Below, piece by piece: positions 31,401 through 44,313 of a DNA stretch of 64,000 nt. Source of the stretch: Marsupella aquatica. Lineage: Eukaryota; Marchantiophyta. The stretch lies in the NCBI GenBank assembly GCA_973895155.1, contig OZ316891.1:8432001-8496000 (forward strand). The letters are read 5' to 3'. Under the pieces are notes generated by a model. It was not told the DNA's origin and did no database searches. It saw only the letters and a list, made by a program, of their open reading frames with translations. The stretch's first letter is position 1. Each line of letters starts with the position of its first letter. A program made the translations under genes and the position numbers.

Positions 31401-34400
31401 ACCCCTTTCTTCACAGAAGCCCTATATCAAAATCTACGGAAAGTTATCCCATCAGCAGAAGAGAGTATCCACTACTGTGCTTTCCCTGAGGTTCAGGGGG
31501 AGGTAAATCTTCTACTTCGACCTCTTTGTTGTTGGATGCGGAATGTTATGATATCCACCATCCAGTTGTTTCCTCGTATTAAGAAATGCCCTGCACCCTT
31601 GTGGAAACTTTTAGAAGCAGGAGTGGTGGGTACTGATTGAATGCTTGTGGATGACGTGTAACTCAGACCGACGAGCGTATTGAGCAAAGTGTAGCACGTA
31701 TGATGACAGTCATTGACTTGGCACGAAATATCCGTGAGAGGCGCAATAAACCTCTGAAGACTCCACTTTTGTAAGGATGTGCAATTCATGTCTTGTAAAT
31801 TGCTCTGATTTACGCGGACGAGTAGACCAAGGTACTAATTTAGCGTCATGGTGTCGCAGAGAAATGGTCGTGGTCCATCCTGACAAAGACTTCCTTGATG
31901 ACATTTCCGGCAAGTTAGGAGAGGTGGGTTGCCTACTCTTGTCTTTAGCAAGGGAAGGCCTTCAAATTGTTTATTGTTCTTTCTCTCGCACTTATCATGC
32001 CTTTGGAACAGTAGAATAAATGTGATCTTCGACCTGGAGATCAGGATCTCTTTGAGACTTCTGGAGGAAGAGGTTAATAAATCTTCGACAGGAGAACTAG
32101 AAGCTTTGTTCGTGCAAGACGTTTGCTGAGGCAACTATCTGTTATGACTACTTTGCAGTATGTCCAAGAGGAGCTCAACGTCAGGGGCATTGTAGCTTGC
32201 AATGATCCTCTGAAGTATGCATGCCTGCGCGCGGAGCCTGATTTCAGGTATAGGATGTGTTTCATTGACAGGCATTGAGGTCTTTCCCAAAGTGTTACTT
32301 TTTGTTGACCTATCAAGGGAAAGTAGAAAAGATGCGAAGTTGATCATGAGTGAAGCACCTTTTAGAGTTTTTGGAAACCTCATCCCTATAGATATGAATT
32401 ACTGTTCCTGCTTGCGTGACTGATGTAGCTGATGCTGTGCCTTGTGAAGCATCGTCTTCACAAGCTTCGTCGTCTCATTGAAATTATTTATAGTTGTGCG
32501 ATTCTGGTCAAATCGCTATTTTGGACACACCCTGTTGCTACTCATGACTTGCTAACTTAGCTCTAGCTATATTTTCTGGTGGTACTGTAGCAATATACAA
32601 GCCAGGTCTAAACTACAAGATCCTTCTGCTGAGTTTGAAACTGTATTGGTTTGACTGAAGACTTGTTTTGTTGGTGATAAACAGTGTTCTGGGGAAGAGA
32701 TTAGGGAGAGCGATGGGCCTTGTAACAAAGGAGGTGAAAAATCTGGGGCAAAAGGAGATTTTGGCATTTCAGAAATCTGGAACCATTACCATCGCTGGCC
32801 ATGTGTTAACAGCGGGAGACATTAAGGTAATTTAGAGACATGCTGGCTGTGTGCATTTGTTTCATTTAACCTAAAGGTCCCAAAATTATGCATACCGGTA
32901 AATTCAAATTGACCTGGTTTTTAATTGTGATGGGTTTACTTCACTGGACCAGGTTGTTCGAGAATTTAAAGCACCTGAAGGATTCAACAACGACGAAATT
33001 GATGCTGGTGGTGATGGTAAGTCCGGAACGACTGAGATGGAATGGCTTGTCTTGTCTCTGGACATTCTTCACGGGGCACACTTGACAATTGCATTTTGCT
33101 AGTTGCGTTAAAATTTTATGAAGTCAAGCTGAATTAGAATATATTAGTACCCAATGCAATTGCTCTTGTTGTATAAGAATTGCAATGATTTGGTCCTTGC
33201 ATTACAGGTGATGTTCTTGTTGTCTTGGATCTGCGACCTGATGACAGTCTGCAAGAAGCAGGTGCTGCACGTGAGGTGCGTACTGCATTGAGTTATCTTT
33301 ACCTCATTGCGTGCAAGTAGGAGAACCTTAGCGTGTGGGCTTTATTAGCGTATGAGCTTAAACTGAATCTTATTTGAGAGATGGAGTTGGAAGTCTGGGT
33401 TAATTTGAGGACTGTAGAGAGATCAAAACGGAAATTCTCAATTTACCGATCCCCTCGATTTCTGCTGCCAGATTGTGAATAGGGTGCAGAAGCTTCGTAA
33501 GAGGTCTGGGCTGGAGCCAACAGACTCGGTAGAGGTATATTATGAGCTCGCTGGAAACAAGGGTGATAACATCACTTTGGAGAAGATTTTCAGATCTCAG
33601 GTAAAACATTAAAGAAGGAGCTCCACAAGAAGAGTTCATCAGGGTTTTTAGGTTTTCGTTACAGAAATTTTCGTGAGGACCTGTACATCATAGTTGTTGT
33701 GTCTGTTCCTTTGCTGGATTTGGTTTGGTACTGGGCATGGTTTGAATTGACGAAGTATTTGTTTACACATCACTATACAGGCCTCATACATTAAGGAGTG
33801 CGTTGGGTCACATGTTTTACCAAATGAGAAGCTTCCTTCACATGCGGTAAGCAAAACAGTGCACCAACACTCTGGTGACATAGTCCGGACTGGTCGCACT
33901 TGTTTAACCGTACTATGTGCATGATACATGTCGACAATAAATTTTTTAGATAGCTGACCGAAGACATTTTGGAGTGGGAAACTTATCGTATAGTTTGCGA
34001 GAGCAGCTTTAAGCTCGCTTTCGCTTTTGGGATGGAAGTATTTATCTTATGTTTTCTTTGTTATGTTCGCCAGGTGGTAATCGCATTTGAGCAGTTCAGT
34101 GGAGTTGCTGGAGGCAGTTTTAAGATTACTCTCGCCAGACCTGCGGTGTCATTTGCATCGGACTTGCTAGTAGAGCTGTGCTCAGGTACCAAATCTCGCT
34201 GGGCATGTTTCTTGTTAAAGTCTCTAGTTGCTATCAGAAAAACCTCTACATTCCCTGGGTACCTATGTACCTATGACAAGTGGAAAAGGGCCAACCTCTG
34301 TATAAAATTTGACTGAGATCAATGTGATGTCACAGGTAACAAAGAGCATGCAGAGAATATATCTGTGGTTCTCTTGTCTCGAGAACCAGCAGCATTGAAA

Positions 34401-34727
34401 TCCTCTTCCACGGTACTATCATGGCTATCTTGATCAGTTTGATTTTTGGATTTCTTTTGGTTGAAGTTGCTTTGCTGGAAGTGCCCAAGCAATAATATTG
34501 AGCCCTTGATGGCAACCTGTCACAATGTTTAAAGGGAGCACGTGAAGAGCAATTTTCTGAAGGAGTGACTGATAGACTCGCTTGCTTATTGGTGTGGCCT
34601 TAATTGATATGGAACATTTCATCTTACGCAGGTGAAAGTAACGATAGATGGGCAAGGAGAGTACGAAGTTGTTCCAGGAAAGCACTTTTTCCATTCAGTG
34701 GGAGAGCATTTGCAAAAAACAACCTGA
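25403..34727 (+). CDS. Isoleucyl-tRNA synthetase, cytosolic (27 exons)
   Basis: Charges tRNA-Ile with isoleucine for cytosolic translation. Exons: 25403-25936, 26520-26585, 26735-26878, 27154-27416, 27588-27753, 27843-27956, 28143-28240, 28394-28472, 28647-28805, 29074-29163, 29321-29454, 29647-29806, 30194-30277, 30543-30755, 30948-31073, 31365-31502, 31667-31770, 31860-31923, 32159-32247, 32685-32826, 32953-33016, 33208-33275, 33472-33600, 33781-33846, 34074-34185, 34336-34412, 34632-34727. All have GT/AG borders and the sum is 3,579 nt, giving 1,192 residues, usual for the eukaryotic enzyme. Visible motifs are GLPHYGHIL (HIGH box, exon 1), [12 protein letters not shown] and [16 protein letters not shown] (editing domain), [21 protein letters not shown] and [11 protein letters not shown] (KMSKS box). 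No plastid or mitochondrial presequence is evident. Exon 4 carries a Lys/Gly-rich insertion in the editing domain (after [12 protein letters not shown]). Start chosen as the first ATG of the family-like N terminus. Confidence 0.95.
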
Positions 34728-36398
34728 AGGGTTACAGATGTACATGCATTAATTTATTTCGAATATTCTTTACGGGGCCTTGTGGATATTTTCTTCAAAG
34801 CCATCTCCCACCTCCCTCGCCTGGAGTTGTCTTAATGGCTACAGAGTAAGGAGTGATTAAGGATGCCCGATCGGGTGAAGTTCTCTCCCGAATCCTGAGG
34901 GAGTCAATATCATTGGGACAATTTTGTATGCTGGACCAGAATTGGCTGGCTGAGTTTGATAGGCAAATTCGGAAGCTGGATGCTGTTGACTAGACGATAG
35001 ATCTAGTCTACCCCCGACAGCCGAGTTGGTGGCTGGATAACTGCCACCTCGACGGAGGTAATTGCAGGCTGGATTAGACTGGACAGTGAACTTGCTCGAC
35101 TGTATTTGAGAGCCGACTTCAATAAAGTAAAAGCAAGACTATTCAAGTTTTAGTTCATGTCTAACGTGGACTCTCCACTAGATTCGAAGGATGCTAGTTA
35201 TCGGAAGTTGTCTATCGTTAATACAGGAGTCGCCCTCTGATTTTTCCCGATGATGTTGAGGCTACTATCACAAAGAAGCTGCTGTCCCGTACATCGGAAT
35301 GAGGAAGAAAGACTCGTGACAGGTTATTGTCTGATTGCATGTATCTTAATTTTGAAAATGTGGACTTGAATCAACCTCCATGAAAAACGTAGAACTATCA
35401 ACCACTTCAAGAAGCCCCCCTGCTAGTTCTGGGGCTGACTTGTGGCTTTCTGACCAACAACATTCCCTCTGTGCCCTGTCTTGCTCTCTGTGCATCCATG
35501 CAAGCAAACAGTTGCAGTATGCCTGTTGTTGCACCGTCATGAGTATCACGGTACACACTATTATGGCGGGGGTATGCCTTCCCTATGATCGTATGATCAC
35601 AACTACAATCATGCAACAAACAACCTTGGGCTAGTCACTAATAATACTTAACCATCCCAAGTCAAGAGTCCACTCCTGCAAAGAATCAATGTCCCAGCTA
35701 GATTGTTTGCCGCTTTTTCCTTTACTCGATTGGATTCTAAGCTCACTACAACACAAGTTGGACACAAACACATCTCCTATTTCAGCTTCCTGAACTTCTC
35801 TAGCCAGAGCTTCTTGTCAATATAATCCACTGTTCGAACTTCCTGAACTTAGGTAGCTATAGCCACAGTAAAATCAATAGTCCCTACAAGTGGTATTGAA
35901 AATTCTAAAATCTGATTAGTTTCTAAAATTCTTAAGGTTTCAAAAGTACATCAACGAGAAGTTTAAGATTAAGCCCATCAAAAATAAACATACCTCTTCA
36001 AATCTAGTGGAGGGTTCACGTTAACTAAAATATCTACAGCTCAGGCTGTATCAACGGAATCAGCTTGATGCGTTCGACTTAAGTGAAAGTTTCTTAGTAA
36101 AAGTCTCTTCATCACTCCTGACCGTAGAAGGTATCCATGAGGTGCTGCTCATCAATCTCTGAAAAGTAAACTATACAAACTTCTTCTTGATTTGGATTCT
36201 AAATGTTTCATGAAACAGAAGTGCTTGGTCTAGCGGGTGCCTTCTGAACCGTAATCCTTTGGGAATTCCAGGGGAAATCCTGTCTAAATGCGATCTTCAG
36301 TCATTTGCGGTAGCCCCAAGCTTAACCAACACTAGTCCCTGGAATGGTCCCCTAGGTGTACTAGGAATTTCTTCCAAAATATTTGTCTACAGCTCCTG
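34728..36398. other. No gene seen; intergenic between convergent genes
   Basis: Contains the 3' flanks of the IleRS gene (+) and the HAD hydrolase gene (-), which converge here. No repeat, RNA gene or coding exon was recognised. Confidence 0.5.
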
Positions 36399-39300
36399 CT
36401 AGGATTTCTGCAGGCCTTCTCTTTCAGAAATGAAATCAATAGCCTCCTCAACGTCCTCCACGACTTTATCAGCTGATATTTCATTGTTTGAAGCTCTCTG
36501 AAAGACTCCAGTTCTAGTCAAAATAGAAAACCATGGTTCTCCGGCCAACTTCGCTCCCTTAATATCAGTTGCTGGGTTATCCCCTATCATATAGATAGTC
36601 TTCAAAGGAGCTAACACGGGATGATCAACGCTTGCTGGCGGAGGAAACGATAGACCATGCATTAATTCTTTGGCCAATCCATGTGGGGTATGAACCATAC
36701 TCTCTTGAATCTGTTGCAATACTTGCTCAGCGTGTTTGTAGAAACCGGGCTGTGGCTTTCCAAACGTCGTATAGATCAAGGGGTCAACGGGCAATTTATT
36801 GTAGATGCTCTCCAAGGCAATTCGGAATGCACCCATCCCAAGACGGGGTACTGGAAAAATTGATTGATATTCTAAATCATCTGCAGCCAAGTAAATGGGC
36901 GTCTGAATTCCCCGGGTTCCTCTGGTAGGGTGCCCACCTGATCTGAGGACATCACAAATAACCTGAAATAAAACCAGTTGTGGAAGGAAACATTTTTAGA
37001 GAAACGGCATGTAAAGTTTGAACTCAAATGCAGGAAGAGAGCAAGAGATTGAATGGCAAATACGTCAACGAGGAGAAAGTAGACTTACTAATTGAGAATT
37101 CAAGCAGTCTTACTCAGCCAATGACCTTAAAAATGCTCAACTCTAATAATCGAAGAGTTGAGGAGCATACTTGCAGATCTCGTCCCCAGTCGACAGGATC
37201 ACTGACCACAAACACAGCTGCAACTTCCTCACTGTCATTGCGAGGTAGTCCCATTTCACCGTTTGCCGAGGGAGGTTTCAGCCAAGGCTTATAGCGAGCT
37301 AAGGGGTCGATATGATCGAACTCATTAACATAAGAGTCCAGGTGTACCACGTGCCTGCATCAAGAAACATTTGTCACAAAATAAATCGTTACTCGGTGCC
37401 CTACCGGGTGCCTACCCAAAATAATCTATCTTTACATCTTTGTTCTCCTCGACCATCACATGACAGCCTGACCTCACTTCCCCAACTTCTCATTTGACCC
37501 ACCACAATCAATGGCACACCAGCGCAAGTATCAGATCAGTCAGAACTTACTGAAAGCCATAGGATTTCATGACGACGTCTGGTTCACCCTTACCAACTGC
37601 CAGTACACGATTTTCTCCAAACCTGCATGTCGTGACAAAAATTAGAACTAGCATGCAGCTGAGGCCCTCAGCCTAGAGATCTGAACCTCGCACTGCCATG
37701 GAAACGTCCAAATTCAAGCACTTTTCGTTCACCTAGGCTGGTATTTGAGTAACTCAACGTAATAAAGAAATTAATAAATGGCAGTATGGAAGACCCCATC
37801 GCAATGAGGTATTGTCATGCTCATTTTGTACTATACTCAGAGTACAGAAAATCGAAGGCCCCTAATCAAAACAACCTCGGACAAGTTGAGTCTAAAGCCA
37901 TGCCGAGAATAGCCCAGCCAACACAAACCTGCCAACAAGGTGCTTGAATGGACTGTGCCCAAGAAGGACCTGTCATATCCACCATGATTAGTCCATGTCA
38001 GGGGACACAACGACTGGCAATCTCAGACTCACAAATGGGTTATTCTACTATAGGGTAAAGAGTACAAATGAGCATCCACCTTTCTTTAGTATGATTTCTT
38101 GTGAGGCTATAAGGACTTGATGGTTAGTTGAACGATCTTCTTAAGATAGAAGTGAAGCTGAACTTAGCATTCTTTAGCATGTATAGTCCTGCATCTTTCG
38201 TTCCTACAATGTCGACTCAAATGTTCCTATAGGTCTTCACAAGGTTAAGCCATGATCAGAGAGCATAACAATGAGCCATTGAGTTCATTTGAGCTGCACT
38301 GTAACTCCTGCTTTAAAATCCAGACCTTCTTCCAGTTTGTTTCTTGCAAGCTCTGACAGTACTGTAATCCCTCTCACCTGTTACCTGGTCAGGGAAAACT
38401 GGCACACCAAGTTGATGGCTCAGTTCAATCGCCCTTGTAGCTTCTGTCGTCCCTCCACCTGCTCCACTGTGACAATAAGTAACAAGTCTTGCATTGCAAC
38501 CGCGGGAGATCAAAAAGTTCGTCCCGCTTCAACGACCCAACGGGACTGCACTCACTCTATGAGTAAGACCAAGGAACAAACACCCAAGGAAGCTGATGAG
38601 AAACTGGCAGACGCTCTATTGTCAAAATCAAGAAACTCACCATTGGTAAGAAAAACGTAGGGCACTCGAAGCTGAGCTGTGCCTAAACCCAAGATAAATT
38701 ATTAGCATTTGCTTATCCAGTGACAACTGCTCAAGCGCACTGTCATGGCAATCCTTGCAGACAATCTTTCAATGGGATACTCTACAGTAGCTTTGTGAAA
38801 TAAAAGTCGCTCTAGAAATCGAAGCGTTTCTGTCATCCTTTTGAAAAGAAGAGGTGTCATGCCTCTACCGGCATCAGCAGGGCTGTCATACAACTGTTGA
38901 AGAGCTCGCGGCGCACCACCAATTGGCTTGCCACCCCTTAAGAGTACTCCATCAATGTCAAAAGCAATTCCGAATCTGAGGGCGTGCCAGTAGTTGCCTG
39001 TGTCAGCCCCTAGACTCTTATGAGCATTTTAATATTCGTCCAGGAGACGTTATCACTTAATGGGAAGATCCTGTTAGCCGACAAGACGCAAACTAGAGGA
39101 TGGTAAGGAATGTAGACATTGTAGCGAAAAGATCCGAGGGAGAGAGCTTTCATTCACAGGATTTAGTGCAAGAATCAGTTCTAAGGCCCCAAGGCATCAA
39201 CACAGTAATAGCAGATCCAATATGAGCAAAAGATCATTTGGTATATTCGATCTAACTTACTGGACAAAAAGAGCAGTGGGACTACTCCCCTAAATTCTAA

Positions 39301-39901
39301 TAGCTAAACCTGGGAAACTACTCACGATCCTGGTAAAAGATGTTGTTTTCACTTTATTCATCGTAATTTACAGAGATGGCATTTTCTAAGTGGTCAGACG
39401 CTCAAGAATCTTCTCAAAAGGCCTCACTTGGCGGAAGTGACAAGAGAGAACTTTGCAAGAATATTGGATAACAGAGAATTCATTTCTCTCCACCATGGCG
39501 AATTTCCCCACTTTCCGAAACGCCTCACACCCTACTACTTTCTAAATACACAGATAATAAATTCAGCAGCGACAACAATCCAGCGTAGTGAATTCCACCC
39601 AACTGAGCAGACGAACTAACCTTGGCGGAGCAGCTTGATTCGAGAGTTGTCGTTGGGATCTCTGACCCTTAGCGTTGCCCTGAGTTTGGAGGGACAGTGC
39701 ATTTCGAAGCGGCCTTCCCCATTGAAGTGCTTTCCTTCGAAGGGGCTGAAGCGCCATGGAAATCATTGACTGCTTCTCACTATTCGTTAGTGGGTCTGCT
39801 TGCCAATCAGATTGGCCCCAGCCAGGCCAAATTCTCCTTGAAACAGCTCTCTCTCGCTCTCTATCAACGCATGAGTCCTCAATTGGAGACAGAGCTGACA
39901 C
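36399..39901 (-). CDS. CECR5/HDHD5-like HAD hydrolase (8 exons)
   Basis: A haloacid-dehalogenase-superfamily phosphatase-type enzyme of the CECR5 group, whose substrate is not established. Exons in coding order: 39901-39621, 38975-38869, 38682-38641, 38458-38385, 37969-37929, 37622-37551, 37354-37171, 36962-36399; phases agree and the sum is 1,365 nt (454 residues). Motif I is FGIAFDIDGVLLRGGKPIGG, motif II is VFLTNGGGTTEA, and the C-terminal motifs are FGKPQPGFYKHAEQV and IYMIGDNPATDIKGA, which supplies the metal-binding aspartates. All key HAD residues are present. The N terminus is rich in Arg/Ser/Gln and poor in acids, which would suit mitochondrial targeting. A second in-frame ATG (MISMALQPLRRK) could be the true start. 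It ends convergently with the IleRS gene. Confidence 0.9.
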
Positions 39902-40171
39902 CCAGCTGACCTGAATCCATTGCTAGAACTTAGATTGGGCGAATTGCCCTGTTCCCTCTACGAAACCCTTCCTTCTACTCGGCCTGGCCGCACGGTGATT
40001 TCACAGATGGACGTATTGAGAGCAAGCGGAATCCATGCCATTCATCAGCAACGCTGTCCTCCAATTCCTACCCCCAAAGTTTCGAATATCATTCTGTCAT
40101 GAAGCAGATCGTGAGGCATTAAATCAGATTTCCTCTCCAACGAGTGCCCAAAAAACTGGCTCTGTCCATCA

Positions 40172-40237
40172 AATACATGGTGTGGAGGTATTGTATCTCG
40201 CTAGCCATCAGGAGTCAATACCTCCACACCATGTATT
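40172..40237. repeat. 22-bp perfect inverted repeat with 22-nt loop
   Basis: The arm at 40,172-40,193 starts AATACATGGTGTGGAGG and its exact reverse complement is at 40,216-40,237. The loop holds CTCGCTAGCC, which can also pair with GCTAGCGAG just 3'. This could be a MITE end, a cruciform, or a small-RNA hairpin; no other evidence favours one of these. Confidence 0.85.
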
Positions 40238-40899
40238 AGATAGCTAGCGAGATAGCTAGCAAAACGGGGTGTCCCAAAAATGTATGTTATCAACCAGGTT
40301 GTTGTTAGCAAGACAGTTGGATATAGGAAAATTAGAGGTCATGTGAGTAAAATTTTTGCTCGTGCAGGAAAACTTTTACTGTTTCCTCACAGGCTACACT
40401 GACCCCCTAGATCTAGGTGAGCCTGCAAAATGGACACAGTTACTGACCCTACTTGTTTCTGAAAAGATTTTAACAACAAAGTTTGACTTTTAATATCTCC
40501 CTTGAGACCCAAGAGAATTGGCTTTTCTTGAGCTAATTAGAAGCTGCTTGAAAATATCTTTCCAACCAGTCTGAGATCTCTAGTTTTCATAAAGAATGGA
40601 GAGAGTATGTTGTGAATCTCTAGGGATCACTTCATCACTGAGTGTCCAATTATAGTTATGAATTCCTACAGATAACTCCATCACTCGCTGTCCACACTAT
40701 GAGTTGTTGAAAGTTATCCACACTTTGAGTTGTTTAGAAGCTAATTTGAGATTCAGGATCTACCCCTATATACAATTGAATATGATATTTTGGGGATTGC
40801 TAGAAACTAACTACTCGGAAAGATCTTTGCAATGAGCCTAAATAATCAGATGCTATTGAGAATTGAAAGACCTACTAATTTTCAGAAATGACTGATGTT

Positions 40900-41800
40900 T
40901 TCTTGCCACATTTTACTCACCTAATATGTACTATATGAGCAGAAACAAGGGTTTCACTGCAGTCCATCCGGGTTGCAAAAAGTATATCCAAGCATTATGG
41001 CAACAATGGAGGTCCATCCTGGTTTCAATTTCTCAGAACTTGAACTGATCCCTATGTTGAATTTAACTTGGAGCCTTGAAACCATCCAAAGCTTGCATTA
41101 CCATACTGTTTTTTTTAGATCTAATTTCACTCATTCATGTAATAATATGTATATTATAACAAGCTCTAACAAGGGTTTTACTGTCTAGCCAGGTAGCAAA
41201 ACATCTATCCAAACATTTTGGCAACCTCATGGTGCAAGATGTATCATATCAGCAGAACTGAGGGTTTCACTACCATATAGCTGGGTTGCAAAAGTCTATC
41301 CATGGATTGTGGTAAATGTGTTGCTTCATTTTCCTTCAAACTTTCATGTAAGAATTCCAAAAGATGATTGTCTTGTTTTCTTGCCACATTTCACTCATCA
41401 TTGTGATAAGTTTTATATGAGAAGAAACAAGAGTTTTGCTGCAGTCCATCAAGGTTTCAAAAGTTTATCCAAGCACTAGCAACGTCACCCTACTGCATGA
41501 GCAGAAAGAAACAAGGGTTTCACTGCCGTCCATGTGGGTTGCATAAAGTGTATCCAGGCATTTTGTCAAACCTGGGTGGCAAACGTGAGGCTTCAATGTC
41601 CTCCAAACTCAAACTATAACTACACTAGTGTTTGATTTAACTTGGACGTTGAAAATCATCCAAAGATGACAATATCTTTCTTTTTTGGGTGTCTCATTTC
41701 ACTCATCCATGTAATATATGAGCAGAAGCAAGGGTTTCACTGCAGTCCATCCAGGTTGCAAAAAACTCTTCCAAGCATTTTGGTGACCCCATGGTGTAAT
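40900..41800. repeat. Dispersed/tandem repeat family, first cluster
   Basis: Diverged units each contain versions of CTATATGAGCAGAA, then CAAGGGTTTCACTGCAGTCC, GGTTGCAAAA and TATCCAAGCATTTTGG. Copies start near 40,935, 41,155, 41,250, 41,410, 41,500 and 41,715. No open frame is conserved between copies. Confidence 0.75.
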
Positions 41801-41859
41801 ATGTAATTACTAGCTCAATACCTGTGCGTTGCACAAAAGAAGTTGTGTCCGCCAAGATG

Positions 41860-42395
41860 TCATTGAGAAAAATGATGTAGTGTCATCCAAGAGGTCGTGG
41901 AGAAAAAAGATGTAGTGTTGCCTAGGAGGTCGTGGAGAGAAAAGATGTCGAGTTGCCCAAGAGGTTGTGGAGAGAAAAGATGTCGTGTTGCCCAAGAGGT
42001 CGTTGAGAGAAACGATGTCATGTCGCCCAAAAGGTCGTTGAGAGTAAAGATGTCATGTCGCCCAAGAGGTCATTGAGAGAAAAGAAGTTGTGTTGGTCAA
42101 GAGGTCGTTGAAAGAAAATATGTAGTGTCAACCAAGAGGTCGTGGAGAAAAAAGATGTCTTGTCGCCCAAGAGGTCATTGAGAAAAAAGAATGTCGTGTC
42201 GGCCAAGAAGACGTTGAGAAAAAAAGATGTCGTGTTGGCCAAGAGATCATTGAACAAAAAAATGTCATGTTGGCCAAGAAGTCGTTGAGAACAAAAACGT
42301 TGTGTCGGCCAAGATGTCGTTGAGAAAAAATTGTCATGTTGGCGAAGATGTTGAGAAAAAACGTCATGTCGTCCAAGACATCGTTCACGAAAAAT
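41860..42395. repeat. About 40-bp minisatellite, some 13 copies
   Basis: The unit is of the type GTCGCCCAAGAGGTCGTTGA followed by GAGAAAAGATGTCAT. The array is bracketed by two copies of TGCGTTGCACAAAAGA (near 41,823 and 42,400), so it probably expanded inside an older element. Frames read through it on the minus strand are repeat artefacts. Confidence 0.85.
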
Positions 42396-42420
42396 ACCCA
42401 TGCGTTGCACAAAAGATGTT

Positions 42421-43440
42421 GTTAAGAAATAAGATGTTGTTAAGTGAAAGATATTACAAAGTAAAAAGATCTCTTAAGAAAAAGTAGTTTTGCCAAACAT
42501 GCCATTGTGTGCAAGATGTTATTAAGAAAAAGGTATCATTTTGCCAAAGATATCGTGAAGTAAAAGATGTTAAAAAAAATGGTGTTATTTCACCCAAGCT
42601 ATCGTTCTGTGAAAGATGTTATGAAATAAAAAAAATCAAGGAAACTAAGAAGGAGTGAGTCTTTTTCTTTGTTTTGTTTTTTTACCCAAAATGCCCATGC
42701 ATTTGAATGACGACCACTATAAATTGGAGCAATGTTATATTATCGGTTTCAGATTTAGTGTTTTAGGGTTTAGCAAAGATGACCATTCTCTCGATATCCT
42801 TTCAATCCCAGTGCGTTGCATAATAGATGTTGTTTGGTTAAAGATGTTGTTGAGAAATAGATCCTACGTGGTGCAAAAGATAATCGTTGAATAAAACTAA
42901 TAATTGTTAAAATACATTATTACACAAAAACTTTTGTTCAGTGAAAGATATCATTGTGCAAAATAGAAATTGGGGTCCATGCAAGATAACTAAAATTTAA
43001 CTAATTTCCAAAGAGTTAAATATCCTTTTTAAGAGCCAAAGCCAAAATAATATAATGTCAACCTACTCTCTTCCCCTTAGTGCTCGCTCCCTACCAAAAC
43101 CATTATCTCAGGTAAATCTTTTCACTTTCATGCCCCATGCCAAATGTACTCTAAATTAATAGACCATAAAATAATATACTTACACTTTAATGCTCCATGC
43201 CAAAAAGTATTATAAGCAAGCTACAAAATAACTACAGTAGCACATGCAAGTACTCTATGATATATTATATTTACCTTGTACTATAACTTACATACTTACC
43301 TTGTACTGTAACTTACAGCCAATTTTAGGTTCCCATCTCACTCAATCCAAGAGCCATAAATAATTCAAGAAAATATCTGATGACTTAGCTTTGTTCCCTC
43401 CTTTTTCATTTTTGTAACGGGACGAAGGACTAAAACTGGC
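42421..43440. other. No gene seen; AT-rich continuation of repeats
   Basis: Shorter AAAGATGTT-type repeats fade out by about 42,640, with another TGCGTTGCATAATAGATGTT copy near 42,812. The remainder is AT-rich without recognised features. Confidence 0.5.
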
Positions 43441-43800
43441 GGTATTCGTTATTTTAGTAGTAGATATGAGCAGAAGCAAGGGTTTCACTGCGGTCCATCT
43501 GAGTTGAAAAGCCATGTCCAAGCATTTGGCAAACGTGTGGCTTCAATTTTCCTCAAAACTCAAACTACACTAGTGTTTGGTTCATCTTGGACCTTTAAAT
43601 CATCCAAAGCTTTACATATTCATTGACAATGACAAACTTTAAGAACCAAAGATGACTATATTTTTTTTTCAGGGTCTCATTTCACTCATCCATGATATGT
43701 ACTATATGAGCAGAACAAGGCATCTGAGTTGAAAAACCATATCCAAGCATTTAGCAAACGTGTGCGTTCAATTTCCTCGAAACTCGAACTCAAGCTTTTC
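43440..43800. repeat. Dispersed repeat family, second cluster
   Basis: Two more copies of the ATATGAGCAGAA...AGGGTTTCACTGC...TCCAAGCATTT family seen at 40,900-41,800, at about 43,466 and 43,700. Confidence 0.7.
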
Positions 43801-44313
43801 TATTCTCGTGTAAGGATTTCTTCGCTACAAAACTAGTCCGACGGATTTCTGCAGTAGTAGTGGACTACAGTATTTCTCGAAAGCAAAAGAGGTGTTCAGA
43901 AATCGTCGATCACATTTCCCATCGATGACATCTTCGTATCGAGCACAATCATGTCAATTCGCCAATTCCAGTGATTCTCTCGAAGAGCTGTGCCGTGACG
44001 TGAGTCGAACAGAATGATGTTCGACATCACCAGTTTGGTGTTGTAGTCGAGAGACTGCATGTCGAAGAACTTCACTCCTCTTGGCGAGGATTGGTTTCGT
44101 GATTCGAGTTGGACGGGATGATGTTCGATGGCATCGGGATTGTGATGTAATCGAGACACTGACTCGAAGTTTTTATTCCAACCTTGCGCGAAAACTTCGT
44201 GTTGTGTGTCTGTTCCTTTGAGGGGAGAAGCGGTTGAATGCCGTAGAGGCGGGCATTGTGAGCAGATTAAAGCCTTGGCATCGGAGTGGCGCAGTTACTG
44301 TAGTACGGGAGCG

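Noticed and set aside
41810-42410. Minus-strand frames with repeated LLGDMTSFFS-type text
   Set aside because: Produced by the 40-bp minisatellite; no start context, splice structure or family.
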